Positions 53,207 to 62,029 of a stretch of DNA of 64,000 bases are shown here, piece after piece. The notes beneath the pieces are model-generated. The model was given only the letters and a program-made list of their open reading frames with translations, ran no database searches and had not been told where the DNA came from. Each line of letters starts with the position of its first letter. The first letter of the stretch is position 1. Origin of the DNA: JAKLKS01 sp964370855 (GTDB lineage Bacteria; Planctomycetota; JAJSAM01; JAKLKS01); NCBI GenBank assembly GCA_964370855.1, contig CAYJMF010000003.1, positions 67,830 through 131,829 of the forward strand, in the 5' to 3' direction. The position numbers were made by a program, and so were the translations under genes.

Positions 53207-54673
53207 CTACTCCTCCGCGAGGAGCCAGGCGAGGGCGGCCAGGACGGCGGCGCAGCGGTCGAGCTCGGCGGGGACGACCTTGTCGATGGTGTCCCGGCGG
53301 GTGTGGTGGATGTCGAAGTACTTCGCCATGTCCACCACGAGGCCGACCTGGGGGACGCCGGCGGGGGCCATGGGACCGATGTCCGCTCCGCCGCCGCCGT
53401 CCTCGACGCGGTCGGCGTCCACGGAACCGAGCAGCGCCGCCGCGGAGCGGAGGCGGGCGCGGAAGGCCTCCATGCGCTCCCGCACGCCGGGGGGGGCGTC
53501 GGCGGGGACCGGGGGCGTGGAGAAGCCGAGGGGGCGGAAGGCTCCGGAATCGGCCTCGATGGCGGCGACGTGGAACGGGAGCTCCGCGTCGTGGTCCCGG
53601 GCGTAGGCGCGGCCCCCGGCGAGGCCGTTCTCCTCGTTGGTGAAGAGGACGACGCGGATCGTCCGGCGGGGGCGGAGGCCGAGGGATCGGAGGAGGCGCA
53701 GGGCCTCCATGGCCGCCACGCAGGGGCCGCCGTCGTCGTGGGCCCCCTCGCCGACGTCCCAGGAATCGAGGTGGCCGCCCACGACCACGATCTCCCGGGG
53801 GAGCTCCCGGCCGACGATTTCCCCCACCACGTTGGCGGAGAGGGCGTCGGGATGGCGGCGCGCCCCCATGGAGAGCCGCACCCGGACCGGCGTGCCCGCG
53901 GCGAGGAGCCCCTCGAGGCGCTCCGCCTCGGCGACGGTGACCGCGGCGGCGGTGATGCGCGGGGCGTCCTCGGCGTAGCGGAGCATCCCCGTGTGGGGCG
54001 TGTCCCGATCTCCGTCGGTGACGGAGCGGACGAGGACCGCCGCCGCCCCGAGCCGCGCGGCACGGCTCGCCCCGTTCACGCGGTAGGCGACGGCCTCGCC
54101 GTAGCCGGCCCCCTCCACGGGGTCGAAGGGGCGCATGGGGAAGGTGAAGAGGACGACCTTCCCGCGCACCGCGCCGCCGAGGACATCGAGGGCGGCGAAG
54201 TCCCGCGCCGCGACGAGGTCCGCCTCGATCCCCTCCGGGGGCGTCCCCTCGGAATCCCCGAGCCCGAGGAGGTCGAGGGGGACCCAGGAGCCGCCGGGGC
54301 CGGCGCGGAAGGCCCCCGCCTCCCGACCCCGCTCCCAGCGGGGCACCATCACCCCCTCGGCACGGACGTTCTCCTGCCCGTCGGCGCGCAGGGTCTCGAC
54401 GGCCCAGGCGACGGCCCGATCCAGCTCCGTGGATCCGCTCAGCCGGTGGCCGATGTTCCCGCAGAGATCCCGCAGCCGCTCCATGGCCCGGGAGCGGGTG
54501 CGGGCCGCCTCGAGGATGCGCTCCACCGTCGCCCCGTGGCGCGGCGCGAGGGAGCCGGGGAGGAAGGGCGCCTCCCCGTGCCCGCAGGGGGATGGGACCG
54601 CCGAGACGCAGCCCGCGGCGAGGAGGAGGGGAAGGAGGGGAAGCAGGGGGATCCGGCGGCGTGGCTGTTCCAT
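53207..54673 (-). CDS. M28-family zinc metallopeptidase, lipoprotein
   Basis: A 488-aa protein from an ATG at 54673. It has a lipoprotein signal (LLPLLPLLLAAGC), an inserted PA-like domain (about residues 120-260) and the M28 aminopeptidase core. Zinc ligands appear in order: GGHLDSWD (His), AHDDGG (bridging Asp), NEENG (catalytic Glu pair), EADSG (Asp) and IHHTRRDT (His). Other family members cut amino-terminal residues or small peptides outside the cytoplasm. It starts 16 bp after the MscS gene stop, so the two are probably co-transcribed. Confidence 0.9.
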   Translation of the reverse strand: MEQPRRRIPLLPLLPLLLAAGCVSAVPSPCGHGEAPFLPGSLAPRHGATVERILEAARTRSRAMERLRDLCGNIGHRLSGSTELDRAVAWAVETLRADGQENVRAEGVMVPRWERGREAGAFRAGPGGSWVPLDLLGLGDSEGTPPEGIEADLVAARDFAALDVLGGAVRGKVVLFTFPMRPFDPVEGAGYGEAVAYRVNGASRAARLGAAAVLVRSVTDGDRDTPHTGMLRYAEDAPRITAAAVTVAEAERLEGLLAAGTPVRVRLSMGARRHPDALSANVVGEIVGRELPREIVVVGGHLDSWDVGEGAHDDGGPCVAAMEALRLLRSLGLRPRRTIRVVLFTNEENGLAGGRAYARDHDAELPFHVAAIEADSGAFRPLGFSTPPVPADAPPGVRERMEAFRARLRSAAALLGSVDADRVEDGGGGADIGPMAPAGVPQVGLVVDMAKYFDIHHTRRDTIDKVVPAELDRCAAVLAALAWLLAEE

Positions 54674-54689
54674 CCCGGGAGGATACCGG

Positions 54690-56471
54690 TCAACCCCCGT
54701 CGTCGCCGAGGTTGGCCCCGTCGGGCGGGGCATCCGAGTCCGTGGACCAGCGGCCCGTGCCTCCGGGGGAGGACCTCTCCCCTCCCTTCCCGAACTTCCG
54801 CAGGACGGCGTCGAGTTCGTCGAGGGGCTTGCGCTCCGTCGAAGCCGGGGGCCGCTCCGGCGTGGACTCCAGGTGGAGCGTCTGGGTCGGGAACGCGAAA
54901 CCGACGCCCAGCTCCTCTGCCAGCCGGAGCACTTCGATCATGAAGTTCTGCCGCTCGCGCAGCTCGGCCCCCCAGTCGGGCACCTTGAAGAACACGTAGA
55001 CCAGGATGTCCAGGGAGGCGGCACCCCAGTCGTTGAGGTGGACGTGGAACCCCTCCTGGCGCATGTGCGGGTTGGCCTTCACGATCCCCCGGATCCCCGC
55101 GCAGAAGGCCTCGATGCGGCGCGGCGGCGTGTCGTAGCGGATCCCGATGACGGTCCGGAACCGGCGCCAGGTGCGGCGCCCGAAGTTGTCCACGGGGGAG
55201 GTGGCGACCTTGGAGTTGGGCACGCTCACGAGGGAGTCGTAGAAGGTGCGCACCCGCGTCGAGCGGAAGCCGACCTCCTCCACGGTCCCGTCCACCCCGT
55301 TCACGTTGATCCAGTCCCCCACCTGGAAGGGCTTGTCGAGGAAGACCGTCACGGAGCCGAAGAGGTTGGCGATGGTGTCCTGGGCGGCGAAGGCGATGCC
55401 GAGGCCCGCAACGCCGAGGCCGGTCACGAGGGCGGTGATGTTGATGTTGAGGTTGTCGAGGATGAAGAGGACGCCGCCGGCGGTGACGAGGATCTTGATG
55501 CTCTTCCGCGCCAGCGGGACGAGCTGGTCGTCGAGCTTCGATTCCGTCCTCGCCGCGGCCTCGGCGAGTTTCGCCCCGACGACGTCGGCCAGCCCGTAGC
55601 AGACGAGCACCGCGCCGAGGGAGGCGAAGAACTTCCCGACGACGAAGCTGAGCCACTCGAAGGGGATGGGCCGCAGGGGGAGTTCCAGGAGCGGGGTGCC
55701 CGCCACGATGACCGCGGCGACGGCGAACAGCCCGATGGGCCGGCTCGCCCGGTCGGCCTGGAGGGAGGATTCCGCCCCCCACCCCTTCTTCCGGAGTGTC
55801 CCGGACAGGATGAGGTGGGCGGCGAAGGCCACGACCCGGTGGGCGAGCCAGGAGAGGAGGAACAGGAGGACGAGGCCGAGCCACTGCCAGTGGTGGAGCC
55901 ACAGGGCGCTGCCCTTGAGGGCGGACGGCACGTACTTCTGGAGGCTGAAGATCTCGTAGCGGACGGCTCCCGTGGCGGCGAATGCCTCCCGCATCGCCTC
56001 CGCCCGGGAGACCGTGTCCGCGGTGAAGAACCACCGGCCGTCCACGGCGGCGGCCGTGACGGGCCCGACGGTCGTGCGCAGCGTCCACGTCACCCGCGCC
56101 CCTAGGTCGGGGGCGGCGGGGATGGCGGAGACGTCCACCTTTCCGTGGAAATCGAGGACGTCCTTCAGGAGGAGCGCGGCCCGCCGCCCCGCCTCCGCCC
56201 TTTCGTCCTCGGGGATCTCCGAGAGGTCGAGGAGCGCCACGGCGTCCTTCATCCGCTCCGGGCGCTCGCGCTTCGTCGCGTCGTTGACGGCGCGGAGGAA
56301 CTCCTCGAAGAGGGAGCGGGGGGAATCGGGGCCGGCGGCCGCGGCGGCCTCCGCGGGGGGCGGGGCCGGCGGTGCCGGCGGGGCGTCCTGTGCGAAGGCG
56401 CCGGTGAGGCCGATCCAGGCGCCGAACCCCACGAGAAGAACCGCGATCAGTATTCGAAACCGGAAACTCAT
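54690..56471 (-). CDS. MscS-family mechanosensitive channel with periplasmic domain
   Basis: A 593-aa protein with a signal peptide (ILIAVLLVGFGAWIGLTGAF), a Pro/Ala linker, a periplasmic helical domain (residues 50-180) and about five membrane segments. The last is the pore helix with Gly/Ala spacing (TALVTGLGVAGLGIAFAAQD). The MscS beta domain follows (FGSVTVFLDKPFQVGDWINV) and then the cytoplasmic alpha/beta region. The Ser/Pro-rich C-terminal tail is an extension. It would open under membrane tension during osmotic downshock. Confidence 0.9.
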   Translation of the reverse strand: MSFRFRILIAVLLVGFGAWIGLTGAFAQDAPPAPPAPPPAEAAAAAGPDSPRSLFEEFLRAVNDATKRERPERMKDAVALLDLSEIPEDERAEAGRRAALLLKDVLDFHGKVDVSAIPAAPDLGARVTWTLRTTVGPVTAAAVDGRWFFTADTVSRAEAMREAFAATGAVRYEIFSLQKYVPSALKGSALWLHHWQWLGLVLLFLLSWLAHRVVAFAAHLILSGTLRKKGWGAESSLQADRASRPIGLFAVAAVIVAGTPLLELPLRPIPFEWLSFVVGKFFASLGAVLVCYGLADVVGAKLAEAAARTESKLDDQLVPLARKSIKILVTAGGVLFILDNLNINITALVTGLGVAGLGIAFAAQDTIANLFGSVTVFLDKPFQVGDWINVNGVDGTVEEVGFRSTRVRTFYDSLVSVPNSKVATSPVDNFGRRTWRRFRTVIGIRYDTPPRRIEAFCAGIRGIVKANPHMRQEGFHVHLNDWGAASLDILVYVFFKVPDWGAELRERQNFMIEVLRLAEELGVGFAFPTQTLHLESTPERPPASTERKPLDELDAVLRKFGKGGERSSPGGTGRWSTDSDAPPDGANLGDDGG

Positions 56472-56489
56472 CGGATCCCGAAGGATACG

Positions 56490-56604
56490 GCGAAAGAGGC
56501 GGGGACGTTCTCAAGTTATAAAGTTATTCCCACTCCCCCCTCGGCGTGGCCGGGGTCGACTGTGGAATAACTTTATAACTTGAGAACGTCCCCGCCTCTT
56601 TCGC
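56490..56604. repeat. Type B palindromic element, copy 2: 41-bp perfect inverted repeat
   Basis: Arms 56490-56530 and 56564-56604 are exact reverse complements around a 33-bp centre. The inner 30 bp match copy 1; the outer 11 bp (GCGAAAGAGGC) are different yet still perfectly palindromic. It lies between the MscS start (56471) and the stop of the bifunctional nuclease gene (56607). Confidence 0.9.
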
Positions 56605-56606
56605 GC

Positions 56607-57005
56607 CTACTTCTCGGCGGCTTCGGCGAGGACGGAGTCGGCGACGAAGATGGGGCAGCCGGTGCGGACGGCCAGGGCGACGGCGTCGCTCGGGCGGGCG
56701 TCCACCTTGACGGTCTCCGTGTCGCGACGGAGGTGGAGGGAGGCGAAGTAGGTCCCCTCCTTGAGGTCCGTGATCTCCACCCGCTCGAGGTGGGAGCCGG
56801 ATGCCTCCACGACGGCGGCCAGCAGGTCGTGGGTCATGGGCCGGGGGAAGGCCTGCCGCCGCACGGTCCGGTCGATGGCCCGGGCCTCGAAGCGCCCGAT
56901 GAGGATGGGGAAGATCCGCCCCTCCCCGTTCTTCTCCCGGAGGAAGATGTACTGCTCCTCGGCGGTGTCGCGGAGGACGATGCGGCTCAGTTCACACTCC
57001 TGCAT
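56607..57005 (-). CDS. Bifunctional nuclease family protein (DUF151)
   Basis: A 132-aa protein (MQECELSRIVLRDTAEEQYI) with the BFN pattern: FLREKNGEGRIFPILIGRFE, AIDRTVRRQAFPRPMTHDLL and SDAVALAVRTGCPIFVADSV. DUF151 members have RNase/DNase activity in plants, and related proteins are found in many bacteria. Length and motifs are complete. Upstream longer frames are shadows of the divergent asparaginase gene. Confidence 0.9.
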   Translation of the reverse strand: MQECELSRIVLRDTAEEQYIFLREKNGEGRIFPILIGRFEARAIDRTVRRQAFPRPMTHDLLAAVVEASGSHLERVEITDLKEGTYFASLHLRRDTETVKVDARPSDAVALAVRTGCPIFVADSVLAEAAEK

Positions 57006-57104
57006 CGATTCCGATCCTACCCCCCGCAGCCGTGACATGGGATGCCCGAAACCCCTGCCGAAACTGCGGGAAAGCCTCCGGAACGCCGATAGGCTGGATC
57101 GGCT

Positions 57105-58154
57105 ATGAACCAGCATGTCACCGTGGACGTCCATCGTGGGGGGCACGTCGAGTCCCGCCACCTCTGCTCCGTGGCCGCCTGGGAGGGGGGCCGCACGGTG
57201 CTCGCCCTCGGCGACGTCCGCCACCCCGTGTTCATGCGCTCCTCGGCCAAGCCCTTCCAGGCGCTGGCCTTCGTCCTTTCCGGCGCCGCGGACCGATTCA
57301 AGGTGACGGAGGAGGAGCTGGCCGTCGCCTGCGCCTCCCACGGCGCCGAGGAGATCCACGTCCGCACCGTCCGCTCCCTCCTCGCCCGGGCCGGCCTCGA
57401 CCCCTCCGTGCTCGGCTGCGGCGCCCACGCCCCGGCCTGCAACGGGGCCAACCTCGACCTCGCCCGCTCCGGCGGCAAGCCCTCGGCCATCCACAACAAC
57501 TGCTCCGGCAAGCACGCCGCCATGGTGATGACCTGCCTCCACATGGGGGCCCCCCTGGACACCTACCTGGAGATGGAGCACCCCCTCCAGGTCCTCAACC
57601 GCCGCCACCTCACCCTCTTCGCCGGCATGGAGCCGGAGGTGATCGTGCTCGGCGTGGACGGCTGCAGCGCGCCGAACTTCGCCCTCCCCCTCGAGAACCA
57701 GGCCCGGGCCTTCGCAAACCTCGCGAAGCCCGAGGCCTCCCTCCCCCCGCCCTTCGCCGCCGCCGCGCGCCGCATCACGAAGGCCATGATGAACCACCCC
57801 CGCCTCATCGCCTGGGAGGGGGCCGGCGACGCCGCCCTCATGGGCGCCATCCCCGGGCGGTTCGTGTCGAAGCTCGGCGCCGAGGGGGTGCAGGGAGTCG
57901 GCGTCCCCGGCCGCGGTCTCGGCATCGCTCTCAAGGTGGAGGACGGCGGCGCCCGCCCCCGCATCCCCCTCACGCTCGCCCTCCTCATCGAGGCCGGCGT
58001 CATCACCGCCGCCGAGGCCGCCGCCGTGGGCGAGCCGGGGGAGCTCGTCGTGCGCAACATCCGCGGGGTCGAGGTCGGCCACATGACGGTGAAGCTCCCC
58101 CCGGAAACGGCGGCGCTGCTGAAGAAGGCACCGGGGGTAGAATCCGCGGCGTGA
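57105..58154 (+). CDS. Class 3 (Rhizobium etli-type) L-asparaginase
   Basis: A 349-aa protein matching the asparaginase II family PF06089. It hydrolyses asparagine to aspartate and ammonia. The catalytic Ser/Lys signature is RSSAKPFQ (S46, K49). The zinc-site cysteines and lysine of this class are seen in NNCSGKHA (C133, K136) and DGCSAPNFA (C187). ASHG around S78 is also typical. Length is as expected. Its stop overlaps the next gene's GTG by 4 bp, giving a two-gene operon divergent from the bifunctional nuclease. Confidence 0.9.
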   Translation: MNQHVTVDVHRGGHVESRHLCSVAAWEGGRTVLALGDVRHPVFMRSSAKPFQALAFVLSGAADRFKVTEEELAVACASHGAEEIHVRTVRSLLARAGLDPSVLGCGAHAPACNGANLDLARSGGKPSAIHNNCSGKHAAMVMTCLHMGAPLDTYLEMEHPLQVLNRRHLTLFAGMEPEVIVLGVDGCSAPNFALPLENQARAFANLAKPEASLPPPFAAAARRITKAMMNHPRLIAWEGAGDAALMGAIPGRFVSKLGAEGVQGVGVPGRGLGIALKVEDGGARPRIPLTLALLIEAGVITAAEAAAVGEPGELVVRNIRGVEVGHMTVKLPPETAALLKKAPGVESAA

Positions 58155-59008
58155 AGGCCGTCCGCGCCGTCCCCCGACTCCCCCGCCGCGCCCGGGACTC
58201 CCACAAGGGGACCTACGGGCACGTCCTCACCATCGGCGGCTCCCCGGGACTGACGGGGGCCCCGGCCCTCGCCGCCCTGGCGGCGCTGCGCTCCGGCGCC
58301 GGCCTCTCCACGGTGGGCTGCCCCCGGGCCGTGCAGCCGGTGGTGGCCGGACTCTCCCCCTGCGTCATGACCCTCCCGCTTCCCGACACCCCGGGGGGCT
58401 GCCTCTCCCACGCGGCGCTGGCCCCGGCGCTCCGCTTCTCCGCCCGCTGCCGCGCCGTCGTCCTCGGGCCGGGCCTCGGGCGGGATCCGGACACGGGGGA
58501 GTTCGTGCGCTCCTTCCTCTCCTCCATCGAGGCCGCCACGGTCGTGGACGCCGACGGGCTCAACCACCTCGCCGGGCGGGCGGAGATCCTCCGCGACGGG
58601 CCCGGCTCCTTCGTCGTGACGCCCCATCCCCACGAGGCCGGCCGCCTCCTCGGCCTCCCCGCCTCCTCCCCCGTCCCGAAGGACCGCAGGAAGGCTGTGG
58701 CCGATCTCGCCGCCCTCACCGGGGGCGTGGCCGTGCTGAAGGGCCACGGGACCCTGGTCTGCGACGGGAAGCGGATGTACGAGAACCGCACGGGGAACCC
58801 GGGCATGGCGACGGGGGGGACCGGGGACGTGCTCGCGGGGATCATCGGCGCGCTCCTGGCGCAGGGGATGGAGCCCTTCGACGCCGCGGTGCTCGGGGTG
58901 TGGGTGCACGGAAGGGCGGGGGACCGGGGGGCGAAGAGGCTCGGGGAAGTGGGGTTGATCGCGTCGGACCTGCTGGAGGAGCTGCCGGGGGCGTTCCTGA
59001 GGGGGTGA
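58151..59008 (+). CDS. nnrD: ADP/ATP-dependent NAD(P)H-hydrate dehydratase
   Basis: A 285-aa ribokinase-like enzyme that repairs hydrated NADH/NADPH. Motifs are HKGTYGHVLTIGGSPGLTGA near the N-terminus, VVLGPGLGRD, VVDADGLNHLAG, VVTPHPHEAGRLLG and the nucleotide-binding NPGMATGGTGDVLAG. It is the stand-alone dehydratase domain; no epimerase domain is attached. The GTG start is set by the GTGA overlap with the asparaginase stop. Confidence 0.95.
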   Translation: MKAVRAVPRLPRRARDSHKGTYGHVLTIGGSPGLTGAPALAALAALRSGAGLSTVGCPRAVQPVVAGLSPCVMTLPLPDTPGGCLSHAALAPALRFSARCRAVVLGPGLGRDPDTGEFVRSFLSSIEAATVVDADGLNHLAGRAEILRDGPGSFVVTPHPHEAGRLLGLPASSPVPKDRRKAVADLAALTGGVAVLKGHGTLVCDGKRMYENRTGNPGMATGGTGDVLAGIIGALLAQGMEPFDAAVLGVWVHGRAGDRGAKRLGEVGLIASDLLEELPGAFLRG

Positions 59009-59013
59009 GGACG

Positions 59014-59034
59014 CCGCGCCGCGAAGTGGCGCGG
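59014..59034 (+). terminator. Hairpin after nnrD
   Basis: A 7-bp GC stem (CCGCGCC / GGCGCGG) with a GCGAAGT loop begins 5 bp after the nnrD stop. A C/T-rich stretch follows, not a clean T-tract. Confidence 0.4.
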
Positions 59035-59202
59035 TGCCTTCCGTTCACGAGTTGCCTGCCGGTCTTCCCCCGCCCTCCCCGGCAATCCTCGGGCCTTCGC
59101 CCCCCCCGTGATCCGCTGTAGGATCCCCCCGCGCCGAAACCGGGCCGGGGAAGGGCCCGCGGTCCCCGGCGCCTCAGGAACCCCGACCACCGAGGAGCCC
59201 CC

Positions 59203-59994
59203 ATGGAAACGCTGCTCGCCTCCGGCGCCGCCATCGCCGCCGACGCCTCGCCGTGGATGGCCCTCGTCACCCTCACGGTCCTCGAGATCGTCCTCGGCGT
59301 GGACAACGTCGTCTTCCTCTCCATCCTCGCGGGCAAGCTCCCCCTCGAACAGCAGGCGAAGGCCCGCCGCCTCGGACTCGCCCTCGCCATGGTCCTCCGG
59401 ATCCTCCTCCTCCTCTCCCTCTCCTGGGTCGTGCGCCTCACCTCCGACCTCTTCGACGTCATGGGCCACGGGATCTCGGGGCGGGACCTCATCCTCATCG
59501 GGGGCGGCCTGTTCCTCATCTTCAAGAGCACCGCCGAGATCCACCACAAGCTCGAGGGCGAGGAGGGGAGCGTCTCCACCCGCACCGCCCCCTCCTTCAA
59601 CGCCGTCCTCGTGCAGATCCTCCTCCTCGACCTCGTCTTCTCCCTCGACTCCGTCATCACCGCCGTGGGCATGGTGAGCCAGCTCTGGGTGATGATCGTC
59701 GCCGTCGTCCTCGCGATGACCTTCATGCTCGGGTTCGCCGGGACCATCAGCGGTTTCGTCGAGCGCCACCCCACGGTGAAGGTCCTCGCCCTCTCCTTCC
59801 TGCTCCTCATCGGCACGGCCCTCATCGCCGAGGGCTTCGACCACGCCATCCCGAAGGGGTACATCTACTTCGCCATGGCCTTCTCGGTCTTCGTGGAGGT
59901 GGTCAACCTCCGCGTGCGGGGTCCGCGGCCGGAGCCGGTCCGCCTCCACGAGCGCGTGGTGGAGCAGGGCGGAGGGGGAGGCGCGGGGACCTAG
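59203..59994 (+). CDS. TerC family integral membrane protein
   Basis: A 263-aa protein with seven to eight membrane segments. The two acidic TerC signatures are TVLEIVLGVDNVVFLSILAG and LLDLVFSLDSVITAVGMVSQ, whose Asp/Glu residues in membrane helices suggest metal-ion handling. The C-terminal segment KGYIYFAMAFSVFVEVVNLR is also typical. TerC proteins are tied to Mn2+ export and to metalation of secreted proteins. It stands alone between nnrD and nrfH. Confidence 0.9.
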   Translation: METLLASGAAIAADASPWMALVTLTVLEIVLGVDNVVFLSILAGKLPLEQQAKARRLGLALAMVLRILLLLSLSWVVRLTSDLFDVMGHGISGRDLILIGGGLFLIFKSTAEIHHKLEGEEGSVSTRTAPSFNAVLVQILLLDLVFSLDSVITAVGMVSQLWVMIVAVVLAMTFMLGFAGTISGFVERHPTVKVLALSFLLLIGTALIAEGFDHAIPKGYIYFAMAFSVFVEVVNLRVRGPRPEPVRLHERVVEQGGGGGAGT

Positions 59995-60054
59995 TTACGC
60001 CGCCGGCCTCCTCCCCGCTTCCGCGCGTCCCGGCAATCCACTACCCTTGACCCG

Positions 60055-60537
60055 ATGGGAACGGCCCCCCCACCCTTCTGGACCGCCGGCCGCCGCACCG
60101 GGGCGGCCCTCGCCTTCGCCGCCTCCGCCGGCGCCCTCCTCGGCCTCGGCGGGTTCACCTTCCTCTACGCCCGGGGCCACTCCTACCTCACCGACGATCC
60201 CGCCGCCTGCGCCAACTGCCACGTCATGCGGGGCCACTACGACGCATGGAGCCGCGGCAGCCACCGCGCCGCCGCCACCTGCAACGACTGCCACACCCCG
60301 TCGGGCCTCGTCCCGAAGTACGCCGTCAAGGCCTCCAACGGGTTCTGGCACTCCCTCCGCTTCACCACCGGCGACCACCCCGAGGTGATCCGCATCCGCC
60401 CCTCGAACCTCGGCGTCGTGGACGCCGCCTGCATCAAGTGCCACGCGGACATCTCCGACCAGGTCCGCGGCCACGGCGCCTTCCCCCCGGGGGAGGCCTG
60501 CCTCCGGTGCCACTCCCAGGTCGGACACGCGAGGTGA
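60055..60537 (+). CDS. nrfH: Cytochrome c nitrite reductase small subunit NrfH
   Basis: A 160-aa NapC/NrfH-type membrane quinol dehydrogenase. It has one N-terminal membrane helix (AALAFAASAGALLGLGGFTF) and four CxxCH heme sites: CANCH (52-56), CNDCH (76-80), CIKCH (126-130) and CLRCH (149-153). It passes electrons from menaquinol to NrfA on the outer face of the membrane. It ends 4 bp before nrfA, giving a two-gene operon. Confidence 0.95.
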   Translation: MGTAPPPFWTAGRRTGAALAFAASAGALLGLGGFTFLYARGHSYLTDDPAACANCHVMRGHYDAWSRGSHRAAATCNDCHTPSGLVPKYAVKASNGFWHSLRFTTGDHPEVIRIRPSNLGVVDAACIKCHADISDQVRGHGAFPPGEACLRCHSQVGHAR

Positions 60538-60541
60538 ACCC

Positions 60542-61966
<1,425 letters not shown>

Positions 61967-62029
61967 GGGGGGCCCGCTCCCGGTTCCCCGCGGCCAACCT
62001 CACACCTCCCCGCCCGTTAGAATGACCCC

